DNA from: Theodoxus fluviatilis
Taxonomy: Eukaryota > Mollusca > Gastropoda > Cycloneritida > Neritidae
DNA length: 64,000 nucleotides
Reading direction: 5' to 3'
Assembly (NCBI GenBank): GCA_034096865.1
Contig: JAWQFJ010017476.1
Location: 122,501 to 186,500, forward strand
Shown here: in pieces, positions 21,279 to 32,600 of the stretch
How the letters are laid out: every line of letters starts with the position of its first letter
Numbering within the stretch: position 1 is the stretch's first letter
Program-made: the position numbers and the translations under genes
The notes under the pieces: generated by a model
Database searches by the model: none
Told to the model about the DNA's origin: nothing
Seen by the model: the letters and a program-made list of their open reading frames with translations, nothing else

Positions 21279-21691
21279 ATATTGAAATCCCTTCCATTGA
21301 TGGGCCACACTAGAGGACCCGTCCAAGGAGAGGGGTGCGGACCCCGCTCCATTGGCAGGCCACAGAATCTGATTGGAAGTGTTTTTGCTAAGGTGTTTAT
21401 GATCGAAACAGAGCCAAATTACCTTGACAACAGCTGCAAATATGATATTCATTGTAACCCAATTCAGCTGAAAGTGCATTGTGTACACCAGTTTGTCAAT
21501 CATTCGCACTTAATTGTCATTTTGTGGGCAAAATAACCGTCCAAGATTGCGTATGCGATCTAGCAAGCACACACTAATTTGGTTGTCATTCTGTGTAGGA
21601 GTCACAGCGAATTAAATGACTAACACCGCACCCCCCTTTCTTTGACTGAGTCAACTAGTGTGGCCCATCAGTGGAAGGGATTCCTCAATAT
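21279..21691. mobile_element. MITE with ~35-bp terminal inverted repeats
   Basis: The left end ATATTGAAATCCCTTCCATT followed by GATGGGCCACACTAG is matched in reverse complement at about 21655-21691 with few differences. The ~410-bp interior has no coding sequence. Element superfamily not determined. Confidence 0.8.
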
Positions 21692-23898
21692 TTTGGTGCT
21701 TGTACAACTTTGGCTGACTCAAACTGAGGACTTCTACTTCAGCAGCATCCAGGCACTCCAGCACTATTGGAGGAAGCGTCTGAACTTGATGGGAGATTAT
21801 ATTGAAAAATAAAGCATGAAAAGATTTCTGTGGGCTTTTATTTCATGGAGGCTCAAAACTTATCAGTCACCCCTTGTTTGTGCTACAACTGTATCTGCTT
21901 TACCAGTCATAAATAAAGAGAGCTTAACCCTTTGCAGCCTTGGTGTGTCTGTCACTGAGGATGACTGCAGGAGCACAGGCAATGCCTTGGGCCCTATGCA
22001 GTTTGTTGCAAAGAGGCAAGACTAGACTAAAGACTGCCCCAACTCCCAAAATAACTGGCAACTTCTGGTTCTTTGGAAACAATAAGTGGACAGAGTGGCA
22101 AAGTAGTTCTCTCAACAGGCAGAAGCAGCCAAAAGAACAAATAAGTCCATTTGTTTGGTCATCACCCTGTCGCAACATCTCAGAAAGTTAAGCCTGATCT
22201 GCAGGGATAAATTCAACAACTGACACAGCATTAAGTCGTTGTTGGAATCCTGATACCAACAAATGTCTATAAATCTATTTTCTTAAAACCCTGCATAGAT
22301 AAACATTTTCTAAATGTTATCAATTAGTCAAAGTGGTGTTACAAGCCCAACCTCCCAGAGTCTAGGGGTATGATGATTATGAGTTTGTGTAATTACTTTA
22401 CACTTGAGGATATAGGCTTGTAGACACAAAATCTCTTACATGCTTCATTCACTCTTCTCTCACAACCAAGGAGAAAACAAGCGAGATTTAGATAATAATA
22501 CATTTAATGAATAAAGTATTTCAATCATGCAAGACATGCACTAGAAGAAGGTTATTATTGGATTTCAATTGTGAATATTTATGAATTTCTAGGCCAGCCG
22601 AATAAAAAGGAAAATTGGAATGATTTGTTCTTAGTTCTAAGTCAATTGTTCAATGTGAAGAAAGGTCAATGCTCACCGAGATCCAACGACGAAACAAAAA
22701 TCAGTTCTTTTCCTAACCAGTCTGTTTTCGCTAAACTCGTAGAGGTGGAGGGAGTCGGTCTTCTTTGGAGGAGTTCACAGCATCTTTTAGGCAGGCACCT
22801 CTGAGACAGGTCGACAGCACTTGTCTCAGCCGGGACTTCGGAAAACATGCGTGTGGCTTGGATGTTAAAGCCGAAGTGATGATTCTAATGTTTCACTCTC
22901 TGAGCACGCTTCTCTGTGGCCGCTGCACCCCCTCCCTCCGGCGAATTCCCAGCCTGGAACGCTGTCTGGGAAAAGAGGACCCCCCGGTCCCGCACCGGCA
23001 AGTGGGAGCATCAGGGCGAGCGAGGGCCAGGTCGTTATCTTATCACTAACCCTAGGTGATGACAGAGACTTCCCTCCGAGAGTGGATGACCCCTGTGGGA
23101 ACTAATTTGACCGCCCACAGACGATGCGACACCCTCGGTCCTCATTTCATAGCATCTCTCTAATTAAGACACAAGAGAGCCACTGATGGGCAACCATCAC
23201 AGTGGCTATGAGTGTGTGATAGGACTTCGTACACATGACAAGGAAACAATGTATCTGAGAGAAAGCAGTGAGACATGGTGAATCGAAGGGTCTTCTTACC
23301 TAACTGCAATTCCCTGCAAATCGTCTGCTACCGTTTCATTTCTCCGTGTTGTAATCCTGTGTATGTGTGAATAAGAGTATGAATGCAGAGGGTGAACATC
23401 TATGATGCACCTTCGTGCCTGCATGAGTGTTGGTTCAACATCTATGATTTGCCAACAAAAGAAACAAATCATCTTAAAAGGAGCTTCCTCAACACCATGT
23501 TAACTATGAATATGTAGATCACCAGCTCCTGGCAGCCCCATGTCCAGTAGTCTCCTCTCTTGCATGAGTGCATAGTCGGCTCCTCAACCTCTACTTCCCT
23601 ATAGAAACCCTGTCTTTAACAGGTGGATGTAGGCAAAGACCCTGTATATAGGATCTTTGATGTAGGTGAGCAAGCTTTGGCGTTTGATTAAGTGTGAGGC
23701 GCAATGCTGTGGTTTTATTCCTGGGATGGGAGAGCTGTGGATTATGAGAGCAAGAAGGTTTAGGAGCCTAGCTGCTACAAGAGAAAAAAGACATTGGAAA
23801 GAACAGAGAGGAGAGCAAGAAACTTCAAGGGGAGCTGTTACAGAGGCAAGAGAAGAGGAGGCACAGATAGGAAGCTTCAGTGGGAATAACAACAGAGA
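21692..23898. other. Intergenic sequence, no gene recognised
   Basis: The stretch 22660-23100 is more GC-rich, with CpGs and short frames on both strands, and could hold an unrecognised exon or regulatory region. Nothing in it is decisive. A purine-rich patch occurs at 23740-23870. Confidence 0.35.
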
Positions 23899-24730
23899 CA
23901 AGAAGGGCAAAGCCCATACGACTCACATGCTTGACCTTGACCTTTATATGACCTTGACCTTCAGGTGACCTTCAAGGTCAAGGTCAAACAACTAAACGTA
24001 CCAATGACATCATACACTAAGAAATGCTTTACACATTTTTCCTACCAAAATACATGTGGCCTTGACCCAAGGTCAAGGTCATCCAAGGTCATGCAACACG
24101 AAGCTGTTAATTCAAGACATAGGAAGCACAATGGTGCTTATTGGCACTTTCTACCATGAGATATGGTCACTTTTAGTGGTTCACTACCCCATTTTGGTCA
24201 CATTTCATAAGGGTCAAAGTGACCTTGACCTTGATGATATGTGACCAAATGTGTCTCATGATGAAAGTATAACATGTGCCCCACATAATTATTAAGTTTG
24301 AAACAGTTATCTTCCATAGTTCAGGGTCAAGGTCACTTCAAAATATGTATACAATCCAACTTTGAAGAGCTCCTGTGACCTTGACCTTGAAGCAAGGTCA
24401 ACCAAACTGGTATCAAAAGATAGGGCTCACTTTGCCCTATATACCATATATAGGTCAGGTATCCAATCTCAAAAACTTTAGAGAAAATTGAGAAAATGTG
24501 AAAAATGGCTGTTTTTTAGACAACATTTATGGCCCCTGCGACCTTGACCTTGAAGCAAGGACAAGTCACTATGTATGTTTTTTGAGGCCTTGTCATCATA
24601 CACCGTCGTGCCACATTTGGTATTGATAGACGTAATAGTCTCTGAGAAAAATTCTACGTTAAAGTTTTCGGACGCCCCGACGGACGAAACGGGTGAGTAC
24701 ATAGACTCACTTTTGCTTCGCATGTGAGTC
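23899..24730 (-). mobile_element. GACTCACATGC-bounded element rich in TCAAGGTCA, copy 2 (inverted)
   Basis: A reverse-complement copy of the repeats at 14312 and 43341, from ACAAGAAGGGC to GCATGTGAGTC. It is very similar to the 43341 copy (shared ACTCACCCGTTTCGTCCG on its sense strand). Direct and inverted TCAAGGTCA blocks are preserved. The frames across it (such as 23965-24159) arise from the repeats and are not genes. Confidence 0.87.
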
Positions 24731-24821
24731 AATAAATGGAGATGCAGTAACAACAGCAACAGGTACCGATTGTCTGCATCTGCGACCATAGCACAGAGCT
24801 GCAGCAAAAGATTTCTATAAT

Positions 24822-26112
24822 GTAGGGGAAAGTGGGGCATTAAGCCCCAGGGAGCATTAGTGGCCACTTCCAAAATGAGTTTCAAACAATTAAAGTTAGT
24901 TTCTCTCAAGAATGACTTATGGTTTTGACCCAGTCGGAAATAGGTCAGTCACAGTGCAAGTTTTTTTTGGACACCACTCTTCCTGCTATGTTAAATGTCC
25001 GAAAAAACTTTGCCTCTTAGACCTCACTCACATCTAATTTTGATGTGCACTTCATGATCATCAAAGGAACACGAGAATTGCATCAGTGCTTTCCTAAACC
25101 ACCAAGGCAAGTGCACATGCATTAATTTCATGATGATTCATGTCATATTTCAAGTATTATATACTGCTGTGGAGATAAATTTTTGCAGGTGATTGAAGAG
25201 GAATTGTGGCTTTTTCGGTGACGATTTTTATTCCTCCATAAAAATTTCATTGAAGTTTGTTCATTATGATAAGTTTGATGATATTTCAGCACTGACAGTT
25301 AAAACTTCCTGACCCTTTATTAATCTTGAATGAAAAAGCCAAAGCCCATGAGAGCCAATCAAAATGCGGTGGGACTTAATGCCTCACATTTTAGCGTGAA
25401 ATTTTTAAAGTCAACAAGTCCAAATAATACTGATGAAATACACACACATCTCAACTCTAAATTAGCATGTGTTTCTGTTTTTTCTGTTCAATACATTTAT
25501 CCTGAAAATGTCAGTAAACCACTAGTTGGTGCCTGTTTCCTTAATTTTCTGTACCTGATTATGTAGCATTATGTCAAGAAAACAGCAGTTTCTGCCATAA
25601 GTATATATATACACAGATCAGAAGAAATAAATGGAAACCATGCACTTTGATGAATGGTATCACATGCAGCTTGTTGAATTGCTTTGAGCTGTCAGAGACT
25701 ACATTAAATAGGGCATTTGGGCTGCATCATGTCACTTTGGACCTAGCTTCATTTCATTTGCAGAAAATTTTACAGTAAAATTATATTTAAAAATTCCTTC
25801 TGTGTGATTCTATGCATTTGTTAGTTATCTTATACATTTCAGATGAGATAAAACTTACCAAAATATGTATTTTATGTTGGGGCCTAATGCCTCGATCTCC
25901 TGGGGCTTAATGCCCGAGAGCATGAAGTTCACTGTAAGAAATAAAATTTGTTTAAAAAATTTTGTTTCGAGTTTACCAAAGAAAGTCAGTATGTTTCATT
26001 GGATGTTAGTGTCCTCAATTTGTTTACTCTGTATAATTTGATGTAACTTTTTACAGACCAGAATAATAGCCCTACTTTTAAAAGGGGGTACCTAATGCCC
26101 CGCTTTCCCTAC
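24822..26112. mobile_element. ~1.3 kb inverted-repeat element (GTAGGGGAAAG...CTTTCCCTAC)
   Basis: The left end GTAGGGGAAAGTGGGGCATT returns in reverse complement at 26093-26112 (TAATGCCCCGCTTTCCCTAC), about 19 of 20 bp. Several inner copies of the GGGGCTTAATGCCC motif lie near 24840, 25375 and 25880-25915. Its 78-codon frame (25330-25566) has no transposase motif. A non-autonomous DNA transposon is the best reading; the superfamily is open. Confidence 0.75.
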
Positions 26113-26439
26113 GCGTACTTGGAGAAGTAGCTCACCTTTACAGCATGCTTGACCATCAGAACTGAGACGTTTGGGCAAGGTTACATAAAAAGATTCAAGC
26201 TTCCCATGTTCAACTGATGCAACGGAGAGGGTCACTAGAGGGAAATGCCGGCTTTCTGATTGGCAGCCTCAAGAAGAAACCCATGCTAAACAGAAAGTTT
26301 ACCCGCTGTGGAACCTTGGTCCAGGCAGCTGGCCAAAAGTGAATCAGCTTTATCTGCATATACATTCGTGTTCGTCTAAGGCAGCGAGGAATAAAAATAA
26401 AATTTGTCGTAGAGCTTAAGCCAGGGGAGGCAACTCTTA
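26113..26439. other. Upstream of gene B, nothing recognised
   Basis: No element or exon was identified. Confidence 0.35.
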
Positions 26440-26584
26440 TTTAATAGAAAACTCGCACCTCAGTTTCCGGGAAAAGCAGTCGCTTTCTACTGTGTGGGCG
26501 TGTGCTTGAAATGATATACAGATTGCGTGCCTGATCTATTTGCAGAGTCCTGCATACTCTTTGTTTCAAAAACAGAGGTTCAAC
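26440..26584 (+). promoter_or_regulatory. Likely 5' leader / promoter-proximal region of gene B
   Basis: It precedes the gene B start codon. An in-frame TGA lies at 26507-26509, so the ATG at 26585 is the first in its frame. No TATA box was placed with confidence. Confidence 0.35.
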
Positions 26585-26600
26585 ATGTCTGGAAACGAAG
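26585..26600 (+). CDS. Gene B coding exon 1 (MSGNE)
   Basis: The 16-nt coding part, with A at -3, ends GAAG|GTAATC in phase 1. Joined to the exon at 28670 it reads [18 protein letters not shown] without a break. This phase fit is the main evidence for the exon. Confidence 0.6.
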
Positions 26601-29600
26601 GTAATCTGTGCTTGTGTTGATAGTCGCGCCGAGGGAGTGGCAACTCTCCGATTTGGGTTTCTCTCGGTATTTTCCTCTTGAGTCTTTCACCATGATCATG
26701 ATCCCAATTGGCGCTACACATGAAAAACACAAAAATCACATAATATACTGACGATGTGGAACATCCAGCAAACTTTCTCGTTGATCATGATGATAGTTCG
26801 ACTTCACCATCAAATATGTGGACATGGGCCTGCGGACATTCCTCATGTTTTGATAAAATGACTCCCTTGCGAATGGAGTCTTTTGAAAGTGATGTGAAAC
26901 TGAGTAACCAGCGTACGATATTCATTAGTTTGTTTAAACATGCTGTGCACAGTATGCGTTGTTGCAAACTGTAAACAATACACAGCTAAGAAGTGTCTCG
27001 TATTATCTCGTGAATGCAGACGAAAGACAAGGTTTGTAGACTGTTGAGACCCTATGTCATAGCCGTAAGAAGGATATATTTGAATTGATGCACCGCAGCA
27101 ATTTCACTAAACCTTAGATTTCAGCAGCCGCAGCAGCAAGAAGTATTAATGACACAGAACTTTACATCATGAGCAGGACTAGATACCTCACCTGCCCTTG
27201 TTGTACATGTCTAATATGATGCATTACTTGGCACCAAGCATTGCAAAAACACTACTATAGCTTAAAAGATTATGGAACAGTCATTCTAAAATCAGTGATC
27301 ATTATGAAGAAAAAAATGGCACTCTGTAGCCAAGCAGAGTTTGACCTGCAGTTGCTTGCAGCTTAATAGGTGCGGTGTTCGAAGCTGCACAGATCCTAGA
27401 GTTGCATCCTTGGGCAGGGAGCTCCACCCACATTGCCTCTCCTACTGAGGAGTATAACTGGTCACTGGGCGCTGCACAGCCTCGACCGGGGGTGAAATTC
27501 CCCCAATAGAATTTCCTCAGGAAGGACAAAAATGATTATCATTTAATGTGTTATTGGGAAGATGAATGAGCCATATTTATATTACAAAAATCTAAACAAC
27601 AATATGGAGTGAATGAGGAAGGGTAATGTTGGGGTCAGGGGATGGGAAAGCAAACCAGTCACACACACACACACACCAGCCCTGATGTAGCTGTTATGAC
27701 TCTGTCTCCTCTGGAGACACTGCAGTTGCCATCATTATCAGCTGTAATGATAAGGTACGACTATCACCAAGTATATTTGCCTCCTCCATCTGGCTGTCAT
27801 GTGTCATGCGTGTCCTGTGAGTTAAATGCCTATTCTGCATGACCAGCCACTACATGGCTCTCATCTGCTAGTCTGGAAGGCTTTTCGCAGCTGCTTGTCA
27901 CATCACTTGTTAACTGGACTTATTCATGCCTTCCCACTCTCCCTGTCATGTATCCTGTGTGCTAGACGTCCATTTGTCCTACAGCTGCCCATTCCATCAT
28001 TTGTTCATTTGACTGGACATGTGATTGCAGACCTTCCCCTGGCAACTTTGCTTTCCTAAGTCTCAATTGTTATATGTAGGTGTAAATTTCAATAAATTTG
28101 ATGCTTTCTCTGAATCACTTGATAGACCTTGTTTTGCTAAATGAGGCAACTTTTGAAACAAGTAATTTCAGTTAAGTATAGAAGAGAAATAAGCTCCTTT
28201 TGGTCATTAAAAACACAGGCTCAAGGACAAGCAGAGATCAAATGGGCTGATCCCCATGCTGAGTCCTCTTACAATAGTGCATCCATTTGATAAGGGGGAC
28301 CATCTGCCACTCTAATGCCACCTCAGTCTTGGCATTGCTGTACACACTTAAAGACTACTAATAACTAGTACTATAAGAGGCCACTGCCACTATTGTCTTG
28401 AGCTGGTCCAGGCCACAGCCATCCGGCCTTGAACCAGCCAGCAGCTCCTGCACCCATGGGATGAACAAAGTTGTGAAAAGTAGCTCTGACTATGACAGCT
28501 TAATCACATACAAAAATGATGATGGAGACAGTCATCATCTTGTAGTACTATCTTGTCACTGCTACGCTATTGTTACTTTCATCATGTGACTTGGACATCC
28601 CATTGAACATGCATCAACATCCACAAATGCTGTCATTGTGATGATCCCATTCATTGTTTTGCATTGTAGATGACAGGTCCATGCCACCTCCTTCATACAG
28701 TGAAGCTATCAGTGATCCACGATACATGGCCTCAGGAGCAACTTCATTGGGATCTGCTGTGCCCCCCTACCCCAGTCTGCCCCAAGGACAGCCAGTTGCT
28801 GCTCAAAGTGTTCCCTCTGGCTACCAGGCCCTGCCCACAAGTTACCAGTCTCCACCCACCAGCTACCAGGCCCCGCCCACAAGTTATCATGTTCCACCTG
28901 CCAGCTACCAGGCCACTCTCCCAGGAGTCCAGTCCACTTCCTCCACAAACCCATATCCAGTGCAGTCTGGCTACCCCACACAAACCACCATTACCTACAA
29001 TCCATGCCAGGGCAATGTCCAATGTGGAAACCTCCCCCAAGGATTTGCTACAACCCCTCTGGTAAGTACCTTGCATTTCTGTAGAGGAGAACATAACTTC
29101 CAAGTGCTCTTTGGGTCAGGTGAAAGTGGATTTGAGCCAAAAGTGGCAAAAGAAATTATAAGGTCTGTCAGTCTGATGAGTGATGAAAATTCCTTGTTTA
29201 ACCCATTATGACCTACAGCGTGTGATGAAAACGGCTTCCTAAAACCTGAGAGGTGTTTTCAGGAAAAAACACAAAGTTGACAACAGTCATAAAAAAAATT
29301 TCTATCTTCATGTTGCGTGCACGTGATCTGCTACTTGCGGTCCATCCCAGTTTGCCCCAGGAAAGTAGAAGCAGGACAGGCGTGTGTTTTCTTACAGGAT
29401 GTTTATTCCCGGACTGGTCAGCGCTTACAGCAATCACTCGTACACCCACAGTGGTCACTCGTGCTGCTCAGGCTGCGCCTTAATACGGCTCCGACAGCCT
29501 CCCAAGCGCTCTCAGCTTCCAGTGACCTGTGCTGGACAGGCTGCGCCTCACAGCGGCTTCTACAGCCTACCAAGCACTCGCTTCCAGTCACCAGTAATAA

Positions 29601-32600
29601 TAATAATAATAAATCACTTTTATACCGCGCAATACTCCCACACAGTGAGACTCAAAGCGCCTAAAAAAAAAGAAAAGAAAAAGAAAATAGAAGTAAAAAA
29701 AAACACACAATAGGAATGTATATGAAAGTAATATACATCAAGGTAAGAGAAACAAAGATGAAAAGCAGGTGATATAAAACAACACAGCAACACAAACCAG
29801 ACATTCAGTCAACATTCATACAGACGAAAAAACAAAACAAAACAAACAGTTTATACAGATATGTACAATGCACTAACTGTTCTCAGGAAGCAGTCAGGCC
29901 CTAGGGGCACTACACTGAAAAAGCTTTACGGAAATAATGGGTCTTGAGGTTAGATTTGAAGGAAGGAAGAGAAGTGATGCCACGGAGAGATGACGGCAGA
30001 GCATTCCAGACAGAAGGTGCTTGAAAGTGAAAGGATCTCTGGCCAAAGGATTTGGTGGTGGTTTTAGGTTTGCAGAGAAGTTTTTCGGAGCCTGAGCGGA
30101 GAGAGCGAGAGGGTTGGTAGATCTGAAGAAGAGATGAGAGATAGGGCGGCAGAGTTCCATCAAAGCAACGGAAGGCGAGAGTGGCGAGTTTGTACTGGAT
30201 CCTGTACTCAACAGGAAGCCAGTGGAGTTTCATGAAAAGAGGGGTAACATGTGTTCTCTTGGATTTTCTGAAAATGAGACGGGCAGCGTTGTTTTGAACC
30301 CGCTGAAGGCGAGAGATTTGTTTGGATGGTAGTCCTGCAAGCAGGGAGTTGCAGTATAGAATGAAGGAAGTCTCAGTCTCCAGTAACCCGTGTTATCATG
30401 TACATACGTTTATATAGTGCCGTGCTTGGGTTCGAGAGTATTCTTGGTGACCTCTGCCCTGCCACGTCGGCATACTCAAGGGGACTCCCGCCCTCCCTGG
30501 CCGTTGACCAATCGGTGGTCAGATGCTTACTGCATAGGGGGATGGGGAGTTTCCAGTCCCCCGCCCCCCCACCCAGCATTCTGCTGACTCATTCTGACCC
30601 CCTGACCCTCTGCGCCCTGACCAGGCAGAAATCGCCTCCACCCCCTCTCACAGACAAAGGAGGCGCTGACTCATTCTGACCCCCTGACCCTCTGAGCGCT
30701 GACCAGGCAAAAGTCGCCTCCACCCCCTCTCCCAGACAAAGGAGGTGCTGACTCATTCTGACCCTCCTCTTACAGACAAAGGAGGGAAAGCCCCCGAACC
30801 TTTTGCAGGCACTTTACATTACATTCACATCCGCAGGCATTTCACATTCCTTCGCAACATTCACTTTTACACTTCCTAGAAACAAGAAGTACACCACTGG
30901 CAAATGCGACGTCTGCGTAGCATCCGGTCTGAAAGGGAGATGTAACGCGCGCCTAGCATCCGGTCTGAAAGGGAGATGTAACGCGCGCCTAGCATCCGGT
31001 CATAATGGGTTAAAAGAAAATATTTTAAAATATTGATTTTGAAAACCCACAGAAAAAAAACATCTTTGGAAGCATAGCTGCAGACAGTGAAAAATGCATC
31101 AATTATCTGTCTGAGGTATTAGTTTTGCAATCTCTGCTAGAAGATTGTTGATACTCTCTTCAGCAGAAAATGAATAAGGATTTCTGACATCTGAACAATA
31201 TACTCAACAAAATTGCTCTGCTTACTTGTTTTACCTGCTGCTGGAAGTGATGCTAGGAAAACATTGAGAGCTCTGATATAAGTTTCTTGGCTTGCTTCAT
31301 CTACTTGGGAAAACCCCCATAGAGTTTAGGTTTTCATATAAATTCATGTATATTTGAGTTTATGTGGGGTCATACAGTGAAAATAGCAGTATGTTACATT
31401 TAAACCACTATTGTTTTTATTTTTAATAATTCAGAACCAAAGTTAATAATTTCATTTTGCATTTTATACTAGTTCTAGCCAAACATAATTATCCATAATT
31501 GCTGCTTTGAAAAGTTTGACTTTCTTGTTCACTACTGTTGATTTTGCTTGTATTGTTTACTGGCTGGCTTTTTGTTGAGTCTGGATCTTTCAGTAAAGAG
31601 TTGCATGTTGTTGTTGTTGTTGTTGTTGTTGCGTACCTGGGCTAAACACTCCCAGGATCCCCCATGTGGGTGAGATGATTGCGTGTGTGACTGTTTTTGA
31701 ACACCCCGCCATATAGGCAGCCACACTCCGTCTTCAGAGGATTTGATCTCTGTCTCCAGAAAATGCCAGTTGTTATGTTAGGAGCTTACCACGGCTGAAG
31801 ATAATCCTCACATAACAGTACAACATTACAACATTTTGTTGTAGCCTTGGTTTTTGGTTGGAGTCAACAAATAACAACAGCCTTTGCCCAAGGCAAAAGA
31901 GTTGCATGATTTCTGTGTGCTTTGCTTTTTGTTTTGTTTGCTCATTTTGTGATGGGAAACACTGGAATGAAAATTCAAGCTGTCGTGAATGTTGCCACTG
32001 CTTGCACCACTGTCGGCATGCCAAGCAACATTGCTTCATTTGCCAAGCTTGATGCCCTCCCCAATGCATGAGGTGACAGTAACAAGGAAAATTGTCAATG
32101 CTGCTAAAACCAGCACAAATTGTCTGGTACAACCCAATGGCTTTGCTATGTTTATGCAGGAAGTTAGTTGAGATGACTTGCCTTGCTAATAGAAAGAAAA
32201 ATGAATGACTTTCAGTTTCAAAAACAGATACAGTGGATTGAGCTGCTGAAATCTCCAATTTGGGGTTCTTCCAAATAGTTCAGTTCAGTTCAGTTCAGTC
32301 TCTTAACCCTGAGATGGGTTGTTGAGTCACCACTGATGACTTTCTGACAATATTCCTCCATCGAGCTCTATCCTCTGTGGCTCGCTGTGAGTCAGCAAAG
32401 GTCAAGCCTGTCCACTCTTTGATGTTGTCTTCCCACCTCTTTCTTTCCAAATAGTAGACACCTCATTTGAAGTGGGACTTTGACTGAAGTTCCACAATAA
32501 GTGGAAAAAAACCCACAACTTATTTCATTCACTTTCTGAAGACCTAGAAGAAAGACAGAAACTCACTTGATTCAAACAGACACTTGAACATGCAGGGTAT

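Larger units (their letters stand above)
29202..31009. mobile_element. Non-autonomous piggyBac-like element
   Basis: It is bounded by TTAA at 29198-29201 and 31010-31013. It begins CCCATTATGACC and ends with the exact reverse complement GGTCATAATGGG. piggyBac-superfamily elements insert at TTAA, duplicate it, and have ends starting CC(C/T). No transposase frame was seen. The interior holds tandem repeats and a nested LINE (about 29595-30372). It sits in intron 2 of gene B, ~140 bp after the donor. Confidence 0.8.

Noticed and set aside
23965..24244. Small proteins in the TCAAGGTCA elements (also at 14922-15116 and 43835-44113)
   Set aside because: The same frame appears because the copies are related. 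It has no motif, and the repeated [14 protein letters not shown] sequence is a translation of the GGTCAAGGTCA words.
25330..25566. Transposase in the 24822-26112 element
   Set aside because: The 78-codon frame shows no catalytic or DNA-binding motif.
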